DNA from: an uncultured Prevotellaceae bacterium
GTDB lineage: Bacteria > Bacteroidota > Bacteroidia > Bacteroidales > Muribaculaceae
Direction: 5' to 3'
Length of the DNA stretch: 64,000 nucleotides
Assembly: GCA_900316835.1 (NCBI GenBank)
Contig: ONEL01000011.1
Location: 1 to 64,000, forward strand
Position numbers and translations under genes: made by a program
The notes under the pieces: model-generated
Databases searched by the model: none
The model's input: the letters and a program-made list of their open reading frames with translations, nothing else
What the model was told of the DNA's origin: nothing
Shown: positions 31,248 through 39,768 of the stretch, piece by piece
How positions within the stretch are numbered: position 1 is the stretch's first letter
Layout of the letters: each line of letters starts with the position of its first letter

Positions 31248-32555
31248 TTAGTCGATTTCCTCGTCGGCCTCGTAACCGCCCATCTCGCGGATGGCGTTCT
31301 TGAGCATAACATACTGTTGGAACAGGTGGTTAACGGGGATCTCGTCAACTGTATAGTCGTGCATTGGGCTCTTGAGGAAGAAGCTCAGGAAGCGTTGAGT
31401 GCCATAGCGTCCGGCGCGGTGAGCAAGGTCCATGAGCAAGCACAGGTCGAGGCACAGGGGCGCTGCCAGGATAGAGTCGCGGCACAGGAAGTTGATCTTA
31501 ATCTGCATGGGGTAGCCCATCCAACCAAAGATGTCGATGTTGTCCCAGCCTTCCTTGTTGTCGTTGCGAGGTGGATAGTAGTTAATGCGCACCTTGTGGA
31601 AGTAGTCGGTGTAGAGGTCGGGTTGCTTATCGGCCACGAGGATTGATTCCAGTGTAGAGAGCTTACTAACCTCCTTGGTGCGGAAGTTGGCTGGCTCATC
31701 AAGCACGAGACCATCGCGGTTACCCAGGATGTTGGTTGAGAACCATCCGCTCAAGCCCAGCATGCGAGTGCCAATGATTGGAGCGAAACCACTCTTAACC
31801 AGTGTTTGGCCAGTCTTGAAGTCCTTGCCTGCGATGGGCACCTTAGTCTCCTCGCTCAGTTGCCACATTGCGGGAATGTCGACGGTGGTGTTAGGAGCAC
31901 CCATAATGAATGGGCAGTCTTCCTTGAGTGCTGCATAGGCATAGCACATTGAGGGGGCGATGTGGTCTACATCGTTAGCCTTCATGGCTGCCTCAAGCTG
32001 CTCAATAGTATAATGTACGTTCTTGTCGGGAGCTACGTAAATCTCGGTCGATGCGGCCCAGAGTACTACCACGCGGTCAACGCCTGTCTCCTTCTTGAAG
32101 TTGCGGATGTCCTCACGCACTTGCTCCATCATGTCCCAGCGGTCCTTGCATTGCTTCACGTTGTCGCCATCGAGGCGCTTTGCGTAGTTCTTGTCAAATG
32201 CAGCCTTGAGGGGCTTAATCTTGAGAAGCTCGTCTTTAACTGGCTCGATATCTTTTTCCTTAAGCACCTCGGCGTTGATAGCGCTCTCGTAGGCGTTAGC
32301 AGGATATACGTCCCAAGCAGCAAACACGATGTCGTCAAGCTTAGCAATGGGGGCGATTTCGTTGTAGTGCAAGTATTTCTTGTTCTCTCCACGTCCTACA
32401 CGGATTTTGTCGTACTGAGTCATTGAGCCAACAGGCTTTGCCAGACCCTTGCGTGTCATCATGACACCAGTCATAAAAGTGGTGCTAACTGCACCCAGAC
32501 CTACTACCATAATACCTAACTTGCCGGTAGCGGGTTTTACATTTGAATTGCTCAT
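31248..32555 (-). CDS. ino1: myo-Inositol-3-phosphate synthase
   Basis: A 435-residue cytosolic NAD-dependent isomerase converting glucose 6-phosphate to inositol 3-phosphate. The NAD loop is VVGLGAVSTTFMTGVMM (about 17 to 33). Conserved family segments follow: VVVLWAASTEIY, PFIMGAPNTTVDIPAMWQLS, GKDFKTGQTLVKSG and the C-terminal NFLCRDSILAAPLCLDLCLL. The length is normal for bacterial members. It is the entry enzyme for inositol lipids and heads the region that includes the phosphatidyltransferase at 34330, although a 970-bp gap separates it from the next cluster gene. This matches the inositol-lipid locus known in Bacteroides thetaiotaomicron. Confidence 0.95.
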   Translation of the reverse strand: MSNSNVKPATGKLGIMVVGLGAVSTTFMTGVMMTRKGLAKPVGSMTQYDKIRVGRGENKKYLHYNEIAPIAKLDDIVFAAWDVYPANAYESAINAEVLKEKDIEPVKDELLKIKPLKAAFDKNYAKRLDGDNVKQCKDRWDMMEQVREDIRNFKKETGVDRVVVLWAASTEIYVAPDKNVHYTIEQLEAAMKANDVDHIAPSMCYAYAALKEDCPFIMGAPNTTVDIPAMWQLSEETKVPIAGKDFKTGQTLVKSGFAPIIGTRMLGLSGWFSTNILGNRDGLVLDEPANFRTKEVSKLSTLESILVADKQPDLYTDYFHKVRINYYPPRNDNKEGWDNIDIFGWMGYPMQIKINFLCRDSILAAPLCLDLCLLMDLAHRAGRYGTQRFLSFFLKSPMHDYTVDEIPVNHLFQQYVMLKNAIREMGGYEADEEID

Positions 32556-33140
32556 AGTGAAATAGTTAATGTTATCTTACTGTTTGATTTATAGTCTCTT
32601 TTTTTGCCTATTTTTTTGCTTTTTGCGAAAAAAGCGCTGTAAAAGTACTGCCTTTTTCTAAACCAAAAAAATATTTAAACAACTTTATTAGTTAAATATG
32701 TCCAACAAAGTGCCCGATTGGTGAATTTAACTTAATTTTTACATACGAATAGGAAATTTTGGTTAATGAACTAGAATGCTACCTCCACATTTTTGACGTC
32801 TAAAACGGTAGAATTTGCAATTTTCTTATAGGACTTGGTAAGGGTTGCAAAGGTTTAATACCAAAGTGCGATTTTTGGACAAATTTTGTGGTGATTTGGA
32901 AAACCCGATGGTGTAATGTGTTGATTTATAGGCAAAAAACACCGCTCCTGTTTTCCGCGCTAGTTAATTGTTGAGAAAAAAGTCATCTTATAATCAGTGA
33001 TATAGCCCAAGAAATTTGAAAAATGGCGTGTCCCGTTCAGTAAATTACAGTTTTTTTAAAAATAAAAGTCAAATTAAGAACATACTATCTTCGTTGACTT
33101 TTGACTTGAATAAATTGTAATTAAACGATTTAGGCAGATT
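32556..33140. other. AT-rich non-coding region upstream of ino1
   Basis: About 585 bases without an open frame worth calling. It has A/T runs and no strong hairpin. The length and base composition suggest a long regulatory or decayed region; I cannot identify a full promoter here. Confidence 0.5.
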
Positions 33141-33429
33141 GCGTCGGTGACGCAAAATGCATCGGAGATGCTATTTGTCGCTAAGACCATGCAAGAGGGT
33201 TGAAGACCCTCGCAGCTTGGTCCATACCTCATCAAATGAAAGGTGCGCCGAAGGCGAACTTCGTCATCAATCCGTACTGAGTCTTTTATCGGTTAATGTC
33301 CGATTGAAGTTCCTCTACGAGGCACATAGATAATTGATTTACAAGGACCAAGCTGCGTCCCCCTTCGGGGCTCTTGCATGGTCTTACCATAGAAGTCGGG
33401 TCTCCGACCCGCCCAGCATCATCGATGCT
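33141..33429. repeat. Cluster of palindromes with a large inverted repeat
   Basis: Small hairpins GCGTC/GACGC (33141-33153), GCATC/GATGC (33159-33171), GAGGGT/ACCCTC (33195-33211), CGGGTC/GACCCG (33397-33411) and AGCATC/GATGCT (33415-33429). A long imperfect inverted repeat pairs 33183-33223 with 33345-33385 (shared ends AAGACCATGCAAGAG and CGCAGCTTGGTCC). The whole resembles a REP/BIME-type intergenic element. No gene inside. Confidence 0.6.
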
Positions 33430-33525
33430 TTTACCCTTATCGTTGGTCGTGTCCCATTGCGGAAAACAGGAAAACACACCGTTCACGATGACGCTTGCGG
33501 TGTGTAGTTTAATGGTTGCTGATAT

Positions 33526-34233
33526 CTATTTTATATTCAATAGCTGTAGCACTTCGTTTAGCGACTTGATGGTGCCGGGGTGGGTTTGGGCATCTTCGTC
33601 GGCGGTCCACCCTTTGCCTTTGAGCCACAGTGTGTGGCAACCTAGCGACTCGGCGGGAAGAATATCTTTCTTGAGGCTATCGCCCACGATGAGTACCTCG
33701 CCAGGCTCGAGTTCCAGCACATCTACTCCCAGGCGGAAGATGACAGGATTGGGTTTGCGCACTCCCACCACGGCACTCTCAATCACTCCCTTGAAATACT
33801 TGCGCAGGTCGAAGTCGCGCAACACGCTATCCACGTTGCCGTAGAAGTTGCTCACGAGCATCATCGGGTAGCGCTGTGAGAGTTCTTCAAGCACCGGTCT
33901 GGCTTCTTCAATCGAGGAGCGGGCTGCATCGTAGCAGTATTGCGCCACTTGTTGCGCCATGGGCTCGATGTTGTCGCTGTGCAGATGCCCGTTGTTGACA
34001 AGGTCTTGGAGCTCAATGCGCATTTTCTTGAGTAGCAGGTCGTGGAAGTTGTCATTTGGCATGATGTGTCGCACGCGTGCCAGCTCTCGCTCGGCGATGA
34101 CGTAGCTGTCGCGGAATTGTTCTTTAGTGACTGGAACTTTTGCAACTTGGTATCCGTCCCAAATCACCTCGCTCCAGTGCACTCCGCGACTGTCGATGGT
34201 GCCGCCATAGTCGAAAATTATACCTTTTATCAT
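33526..34233 (-). CDS. HAD-superfamily hydrolase, probable phosphatidylinositol-phosphate phosphatase
   Basis: A 235-residue HAD phosphatase. Motif I DYGGTID (residues 8 to 14), motif II in MMLVSNFYGNVD, motif III Lys in VGVRKPNPVIF and motif IV in EVLIVGDSLKKDILPAESLG are all present, with a helical cap between I and II. Its place next to the phosphatidyltransferase suggests removal of phosphate from phosphatidylinositol phosphate, as proposed for the equivalent gene of the Bacteroides inositol-lipid cluster. The substrate is inference; general HAD phosphatases look alike. Confidence 0.8.
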   Translation of the reverse strand: MIKGIIFDYGGTIDSRGVHWSEVIWDGYQVAKVPVTKEQFRDSYVIAERELARVRHIMPNDNFHDLLLKKMRIELQDLVNNGHLHSDNIEPMAQQVAQYCYDAARSSIEEARPVLEELSQRYPMMLVSNFYGNVDSVLRDFDLRKYFKGVIESAVVGVRKPNPVIFRLGVDVLELEPGEVLIVGDSLKKDILPAESLGCHTLWLKGKGWTADEDAQTHPGTIKSLNEVLQLLNIK

Positions 34234-34329
34234 AATTTAGAAAACGAGTAGAGAAGTGTGGAAGTCGACGAGATGACTAGGCGTTAATGTGATGCCCGGT
34301 TAATGATTTTCTCGCCTTCTTCAACGCTA

Positions 34330-35289
34330 TTAGTTATTGTATTTACCTACTTTAAGGTCGTTAGTGAGCTTGCGGCACAAGCTTTCGTGACGGCCTATCA
34401 TGTAAACAAGCATCGTGTTGAGCACGACGAGCTCGAATGCGAAGTATAACCAGGGGATGCGTATGATCACCGATATGAACATGGCAATGGTGCGAGTGTT
34501 AAAGGTGAGCATGTTAGTGTACTTCATCAGTGGCAGGCTCAGGCGACGGAAGTCATCGCGGAACTGCTGGGGAGCCATTTGGTCACCAAATTGGTTTCTC
34601 AGTTCGCTACGCAGGCGTTGCATGGCGGGAGTAAGGCGTTCCTGGTTGGCTGTGTAGTTGCGATAGAAGAACATGGTGATGCGCTTAAAACCTGTGGTTT
34701 GTTTTATTTGCTCGTCAAGTTTATCGGTGCTCTCGAGTTCGCTGCCGCTTTCTCCCTTGAGGAAATAAAGATGGAACTGGCGGTAGTAGTCGGCCATAGC
34801 GCATTGCAGAGCATGGCTCACTCCAGCGGTGATGGCGAGAGTCCATATCACCCAGGGATGCCCAGAGAAGAAGTCGCCAAGCCATGCGTCGCCAAAGTGC
34901 AACTCACGGAATACAAGCGCAAAATATATCGCAAATGCCCAGAAGTCGCCACTCACACCGTCGAGTATGCGACCAATTTGTGAATACTGTTTTGTGAGGC
35001 GTGCCAGCTGGCCGTCGGCACTGTCGTAGGTGTTGGCCCAGATGATGAGGAAAATACCCACATAGTTGAGCCAGATGAGTGGTGACGCTCCAAAGTAGAG
35101 CAAAATGCCTCCAGCCACGCCCAGGAAGATGGAAGCGATGGTAACAGCATTGGGCTTAATGCCCAGTTTTGAGAAGAGCACGGCCCAAGCAAATCCTAGT
35201 GGGCGGTAGAACCACAGGTCGATGGTTTCCTCGGTGTCCATCGACTTTAGCGATTCATTATATTGTTGTTTTAGTTCCTTTAAGTTCAT
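34330..35289 (-). CDS. CDP-alcohol phosphatidyltransferase, probable phosphatidylinositol-phosphate synthase
   Basis: A 319-residue integral membrane enzyme. The family motif reads DSADGQLAR, 8 residues, GRILDGVSGD (about residues 93 to 120). The usual D-x3-D spacing at the end is D-x4-D here, an oddity that deserves checking. About six membrane segments are visible, with a long cytosolic insertion in the middle (about 170 to 235). It should transfer phosphatidyl from CDP-diacylglycerol to inositol 3-phosphate. The cluster context (ino1, HAD, nucleotidyltransferase) supports the inositol substrate. Confidence 0.85.
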   Translation of the reverse strand: MNLKELKQQYNESLKSMDTEETIDLWFYRPLGFAWAVLFSKLGIKPNAVTIASIFLGVAGGILLYFGASPLIWLNYVGIFLIIWANTYDSADGQLARLTKQYSQIGRILDGVSGDFWAFAIYFALVFRELHFGDAWLGDFFSGHPWVIWTLAITAGVSHALQCAMADYYRQFHLYFLKGESGSELESTDKLDEQIKQTTGFKRITMFFYRNYTANQERLTPAMQRLRSELRNQFGDQMAPQQFRDDFRRLSLPLMKYTNMLTFNTRTIAMFISVIIRIPWLYFAFELVVLNTMLVYMIGRHESLCRKLTNDLKVGKYNN

Positions 35290-35341
35290 TATTCAAGTAG
35301 ATTTATAACTTTATTTATTGATATTGGAATTATGCATTAAC

Positions 35342-36202
35342 TCATCGGTTCTTAATGATGCTTATAATGCGTTTTGCGATGTGTGGAGCGGCATCGTAGC
35401 GACAGGGAGCAAAGCTGGGCCAGTCGTTGAAGTCGATAATTTTTATATCACCGTCTTTGCCCACAATGCAGTCGCCACCATAAATTTCCACATTTAGCTC
35501 ATCGGCGGCACGATTGCAAATGGTCTTGAGATGCTTGACGTCAAATTTCAAGCCCTGTGACTTGCCGTTGATAGCCTCGTGTCCATACTTGCTATGTCCC
35601 TCATCAAAGGGGTAGAACCAGAAGAAATAGTTGGTGCCGCGCACACCATAGAACTTGATGAGGTCGCCCACCAGGTGCACGTTGATAACGGCACGCTTGA
35701 TGCCACGCAAGAAGTATTCTTGCAGCACTTCTTGAGCTTCCTCGCTGTGGCGCACGTAGCTCACATCCTCCTTGTGCATGGCATGGAAGTCGCCACGTTT
35801 TATCCAGCAACTTTGGAAGCCGCTTTTCTCAAGGCGATCTTTCACCACCTCATTAGTGTTTACAATGAGGCTGTCGGGGTAGGGAATGCCGTTTCCCAGT
35901 AAGATGCGTGTCATGCGCTCGCGGGTGCAGTTTTCAATACCAAACCCCGAGTTTATCACTAGTCTTCCTGCGTTTTCCAGTTGCTGCAGCTTCATTATTG
36001 AGCTGTGCTCGCGACACATGTTGACGATGATGTCCTCTTTCAAGTCACTGCTGTTGAACTGTTCCTCGCTGTAGGTGTTTACTATGCATCCTCGCTTGCG
36101 CAACTGCTCGGCGACAGCATTAAAAATTGCTGTGTCGTTGCCTATGTGGTTGGGTGAATAGGCTCCAGCCCTCATTATTCCCGCAATATTAATCTCGGCC
36201 AT
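35342..36202 (-). CDS. ATP-grasp protein of unknown substrate in the inositol-lipid cluster
   Basis: A 286-residue protein with ATP-grasp organisation: an N-terminal Rossmann-like part (about 1 to 85), a central lid with CWIKRGDFHAM (Lys for ATP) and a C-terminal Mg site in IYGGDCIVGKDGDIKIIDFN (Asp and Asn ligands). Members make amide or phosphate bonds; inositol polyphosphate kinases of the ITPK kind share the fold. Lying between the phosphatidyltransferase and the nucleotidyltransferase, it may add an amino acid, a phosphate or another group to an inositol lipid. That is inference from place alone. Confidence 0.7.
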   Translation of the reverse strand: MAEINIAGIMRAGAYSPNHIGNDTAIFNAVAEQLRKRGCIVNTYSEEQFNSSDLKEDIIVNMCREHSSIMKLQQLENAGRLVINSGFGIENCTRERMTRILLGNGIPYPDSLIVNTNEVVKDRLEKSGFQSCWIKRGDFHAMHKEDVSYVRHSEEAQEVLQEYFLRGIKRAVINVHLVGDLIKFYGVRGTNYFFWFYPFDEGHSKYGHEAINGKSQGLKFDVKHLKTICNRAADELNVEIYGGDCIVGKDGDIKIIDFNDWPSFAPCRYDAAPHIAKRIISIIKNR

Positions 36203-36248
36203 AACAAATAATAATTAAGGTGTGTTGTGTGGATATCAATGTTTTTCT

Positions 36249-36950
36249 TTATTTCTCGTTGATGAAGCGTTGTGCCACCTCTATGTCACTGGCGTGGTCA
36301 ACGTCGATAATCTTGTCGATGCTGAATGCTTTGAGTCTCATGCCGGCGGCAATGAGCGCGCGCTGGAAGTTGCGCATGCGCGAGATGCCTTGCTCAATGC
36401 AATCGTTGAGAACAGGGAACGCGCTGTCGCTCATGGCATAAATGCCTCCCGACACATATTTTGCTCCGTCAAACTCCTTGTCACAGAATGCCTTGATGTT
36501 CATCTTGCTGTCAACGTCGACATAGAGGGGTTTCTCGTCCTCGATGAATGGTGTCACAGCCCACATGCCATCGTGGCTGGTATCGGCTTCGAAGGCGTGG
36601 ATATAGCGTGCAAAGTCTTCCTCGCGGAAAATGGTGTCGACAGTGGTAAGGCAAAACTTGCCTGGAGCCATCACCTTGCTCAGTTCCCAAAAGCTGTGCA
36701 TTGAGCTAGGCGTTGACTTTATCACTAAGTTGAGTGGCACATCAAGTTGTAACGACTTGACGAAGTCCTTTACCTCGGGCATGAAGTCGTTAATGATGAT
36801 TGAAATGCTCTGTGCGTTGCAACGTGTGAAGATGTTGATAAGCCTCAAGATCATGGGCTCACCATTGAGTTCTACCAGTGGCTTGGGGCGGGCTACTCCT
36901 TCTTGTGCGAGCCTTGAGCCCTCGCCTGCTGCTATTATTGCGTAGTGCAT
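36249..36950 (-). CDS. Sugar-nucleotidyltransferase-like protein, inositol-lipid cluster
   Basis: A 233-residue nucleotidyltransferase. The loop AAGEGSRL (about residues 7 to 14), Lys in RPKPLVELNGEP and Asp in LTTVDTIF match the MobA/RfbA-like fold. Archaeal and some bacterial inositol-lipid pathways use a CTP:inositol-1-phosphate cytidylyltransferase of this family. Here it could activate inositol phosphate or a lipid head group. It lies 46 bases upstream of the ATP-grasp gene on the same strand. Confidence 0.75.
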   Translation of the reverse strand: MHYAIIAAGEGSRLAQEGVARPKPLVELNGEPMILRLINIFTRCNAQSISIIINDFMPEVKDFVKSLQLDVPLNLVIKSTPSSMHSFWELSKVMAPGKFCLTTVDTIFREEDFARYIHAFEADTSHDGMWAVTPFIEDEKPLYVDVDSKMNIKAFCDKEFDGAKYVSGGIYAMSDSAFPVLNDCIEQGISRMRNFQRALIAAGMRLKAFSIDKIIDVDHASDIEVAQRFINEK

Positions 36951-37024
36951 AGTCTTTTCCGAAAATGAATTAATGGAGTTATTGGTTTAATGGAGTTAAA
37001 AGTTTAGCACTTTATTCTCAGTTC

Positions 37025-38137
37025 TTAGCCTATAGGGTCCTCGTCTTCAATCTTGGTGAGGTCGAGGACTACGTTATCTTTGCCCTTGTCGAAGTATTGC
37101 TTCTTGAGCGGGTTACTCATGGCCTCGTCCCATTGCTGACGGTTGCGGAAGATGTCGATAGCTGTGAAGATGGCATGACGCATCGATGCCTCACTTGCCA
37201 CACCCTGGCCAGCTATGTCATAGCCGGTGCCGTGGTCGGGGCTGGTGCGCACGATGGGCAGGCCCGCTGTCACATTCACGCCGTCTTCCATGGCAATAGT
37301 CTTGAATGGTGCCAAGCCCTGGTCGTGATACATTGCCAGCACTCCATCGAAGCGGCGATACTGGTTGTTGCCAAAGAAACCATCGGCGGCATATGGACCA
37401 AAACACACTATGCGATCGTCGTTGGCTTGCTGGATTGCGGGAGAAATGATGTCCTTCTCCTCGCTTCCCATTAAGCCGTTGTCGCCACAGTGGGGGTTAA
37501 GGCCCAGCACGGCAATGCGTGGGCAAGAGATGTTAAAGTCGCGCTTGAGCGAGTTGTTGAAGATGCGCAATTTCTCCACTATGTTCTCCTTAGTGATAGC
37601 GGCAGCTACACTTGCCAGGGGCACATGAGTGGTGACTAAAGCCACCTTCATGGCATCGTTGCACAAGATCATGAGTGCTTTCTCACCATCGCCAGTGCTT
37701 GCTTCGAGATACTCGGTGTGACCGGCAAAGGCAAATTCATCGCTATGAATGTTGTCCTTGTTGATGGGAGCTGTTACCAGCACATCGATAGAACCTCGCT
37801 TGAGATCGCTAACGGCGGCTTCGAGCGCGAGAAAGGCTGCTTTTCCTGCTTGTTTGCTCGGTTGCCCTAGTTCTACTTTCACCTCGTCGGTTACTATATC
37901 AATCAGGTTTAACGCGCTTTCTTTCACGTTCTTGATGTCGCGAGTCACATTTACTTGGGTGGTTTGAATGCTCATCGCCTTCTTGTGGTAGTTCATGATT
38001 TTACTCGAGCCGTAGATGATGGGGGTGCACAGCTCCAGAATGTCATTGCTGGCGAAGCATTTTAAGATAACCTCATAGCCCACTCCGTTAGTGTCGCCAT
38101 GGGTGATGCCTATACGAATTTTGCGATTGTTACTCAT
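37025..38137 (-). CDS. pdxA: 4-Hydroxythreonine-4-phosphate dehydrogenase
   Basis: From the ATG at 38137 this is 370 residues; homologues begin near IRIGITHGDTNGVGYEV. The zinc-binding His residues lie in FAGHTEYLE, LALNPHCGDNG-like context and MYHDQGLAPFK, and RTSPDHGTGYDIAG closes the active site. It oxidises 4-phosphohydroxy-threonine in the DXP-independent branch of vitamin B6 synthesis. It precedes the nucleotidyltransferase gene by 74 bases on the same strand and may be part of the operon by chance of position. Confidence 0.93.
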   Translation of the reverse strand: MSNNRKIRIGITHGDTNGVGYEVILKCFASNDILELCTPIIYGSSKIMNYHKKAMSIQTTQVNVTRDIKNVKESALNLIDIVTDEVKVELGQPSKQAGKAAFLALEAAVSDLKRGSIDVLVTAPINKDNIHSDEFAFAGHTEYLEASTGDGEKALMILCNDAMKVALVTTHVPLASVAAAITKENIVEKLRIFNNSLKRDFNISCPRIAVLGLNPHCGDNGLMGSEEKDIISPAIQQANDDRIVCFGPYAADGFFGNNQYRRFDGVLAMYHDQGLAPFKTIAMEDGVNVTAGLPIVRTSPDHGTGYDIAGQGVASEASMRHAIFTAIDIFRNRQQWDEAMSNPLKKQYFDKGKDNVVLDLTKIEDEDPIG

Positions 38138-38450
38138 TGTGTAATAATGGTTTAAGTGCGTCAAGTCATTGCCTCCCCACAGTGTTGTGGGTGGCAGCGA
38201 CTCGAAATAATGCGCTAAGGTACTGCTTTTTTGTGAAATAGGCAAAAATTAATGCTGGTTCTATACAAATGGTTGCGTTACTATGCGGTTATCTTTTAGC
38301 ACTTTTTCATTAAAAAAAATATAAAAATAGTGTTGATAATAATTTTATTATTAATTTTGTAGTCTAAATAAAGTGGAATTGTGCTCCGTGTAATTTACTA
38401 TAGCGGGTCCACAGCCACAACGTTTCACTATTTTTTTAAGGTTGACAAAA

Positions 38451-39200
38451 ATGAGCGATAGCGTAGTTATCATCCCCACCTACAACGAGAAAGAGAATAT
38501 CGAGGCTATAATCAAAGCTGTGTTGGCTCTTGAGGAGCAGCACAAGTTTGACGTGCTTGTCATTGATGATAATAGCCCCGATGGCACTGCCGATATTGTG
38601 GAGCGACTCATTAGCGAGATCCCCGAGCGCATCAACATCATCAAGCGTAGCGGTAAGCTGGGACTGGGAACCGCCTACATCGCCGGTTTCAAGTGGGCGC
38701 TGGAGAAGGGGTATGACTACATGATTGAGATGGATGCCGATTTCTCGCATCGCCCCGAGGATTTAATTCCATTGCAGCGTGCATGTGCGCAGGAAGGTGC
38801 CGACCTCTCGGTGGGGTCGCGCTACATTACTGGGGTGAACGTGGTGAACTGGCCCATGGGACGCGTGTTGATGAGCTACTATGCCTCGGCCTACGTGCGC
38901 ATAGTCACTGGCATGAATGTTCGCGACACCACCGCTGGCTTTGTGTGCTACAAGCGTGAGGTACTTGAGACCATCAACCTCGACGCCATCGAGTTTAAGG
39001 GCTACGCTTTCCAGATAGAAATGAAATTCACAGCCTATCAAATGGGGTTCCGCATCAAGGAAGTTCCCATCGTCTTCATCAACCGCGTGCTCGGCACCAG
39101 CAAGATGAGCGGTGGAATCTTCAGCGAGGCACTCTTCGGTGTTATCAAGTTGCGCTGGGACAGCATCTTCAATCGCCAGCGCTTCACCCGCAACCACTAA
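38451..39200 (+). CDS. Dpm1-like polyprenyl-phosphate mannosyltransferase (GT2)
   Basis: From the ATG at 38451 this is 249 residues (the TTG at 38442 would add 3). The GT2 fold has IIPTYNEKENI, VIDDNSPDGT, the catalytic-site DAD in EMDADFSHRPED and the region AGFVCYKREVL. There is no C-terminal membrane domain, matching soluble Dpm1. It transfers mannose or glucose from a nucleotide sugar to polyprenyl phosphate for envelope glycan or protein O-glycan synthesis, which is widespread in Bacteroidales. Confidence 0.92.
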   Translation: MSDSVVIIPTYNEKENIEAIIKAVLALEEQHKFDVLVIDDNSPDGTADIVERLISEIPERINIIKRSGKLGLGTAYIAGFKWALEKGYDYMIEMDADFSHRPEDLIPLQRACAQEGADLSVGSRYITGVNVVNWPMGRVLMSYYASAYVRIVTGMNVRDTTAGFVCYKREVLETINLDAIEFKGYAFQIEMKFTAYQMGFRIKEVPIVFINRVLGTSKMSGGIFSEALFGVIKLRWDSIFNRQRFTRNH

Positions 39201-39240
39201 TTTACAACCACTAATTTAATTTAACCACTAATTTACTATA

Positions 39241-39270
39241 ACCACTAATTTACACGAATTTTCACTAATT
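39241..39270 (+). repeat. Inverted-repeat arm left of the GxxExxY gene
   Basis: The 31 bases from 39240 are exactly complementary to 39716-39746. They are preceded by three partial direct copies of ACCACTAATTT (39193-39239). Confidence 0.85.
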
Positions 39271-39291
39271 TGGCTTCGTTATTAATAATTG

Positions 39292-39666
39292 TTATAAAAC
39301 ATAACGATGAGGATAGATAGATTCTTCTCTGAAGTTGAAGAGTAGACCCAACTTTAATCCAGTGGCTTTTAAATAATTTATTACCTGAGCCTCGTGTTCA
39401 GGAAGTATTTTATTAACTGTCTTGAGCTCAATTAATATCTTATTATAACATATAAAGTCTGCTTTGTAATACTTATTGAGAATGATGCCACGGTAGTTTA
39501 TTTTTAAGACTTTCTCACGTTCGTAAGGGATATTACGCTTTTTGAACTCAATTTCTAGAGCCTCTTGGTATACCTCCTCAAGAAATCCTGTGCCTAACCA
39601 TGAATGAACCGCCATTACAGCACCTGTTATATTAAAGCATTCATCTTTGTATATGAGACTCGACAT
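39292..39666 (-). CDS. GxxExxY protein
   Basis: From the ATG at 39666 this is 124 residues. The diagnostic GTGFLEEVYQEALEIEF (about residues 25 to 41, G-x-x-E-x-x-Y) and the PDDEXK-like strand ADFICYNKILIELKTV (D then E-x-K) identify the family. The nuclease-like core suggests nucleic-acid cleavage; no role is established. It is enclosed by perfect 31-bp inverted repeats (39240-39270, 39716-39746), so the gene looks like the cargo of a small mobile unit. Confidence 0.9.
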   Translation of the reverse strand: MSSLIYKDECFNITGAVMAVHSWLGTGFLEEVYQEALEIEFKKRNIPYEREKVLKINYRGIILNKYYKADFICYNKILIELKTVNKILPEHEAQVINYLKATGLKLGLLFNFREESIYPHRYVL

Positions 39667-39715
39667 GTTATTAGCAAAATTAGTGAATGTTGTGATCAAC
39701 CAGTAATGAAAGAAT

Positions 39716-39746
39716 AATTAGTGAAAATTCGTGTAAATTAGTGGTT
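39716..39746 (+). repeat. Inverted-repeat arm right of the GxxExxY gene
   Basis: Exact complement of 39240-39270. A further copy in the same orientation, with two differences, lies at 40831-40862. Confidence 0.85.
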
Positions 39747-39768
39747 AAATTAATGGTTAAAAAAAAGA

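Noticed and set aside
39193..39270. Four ACCACTAATTT copies as a small CRISPR array
   Set aside because: The spacing is irregular (about 13 to 18 bases), spacers are AT-rich fragments of the same repeat, and no cas gene is present.
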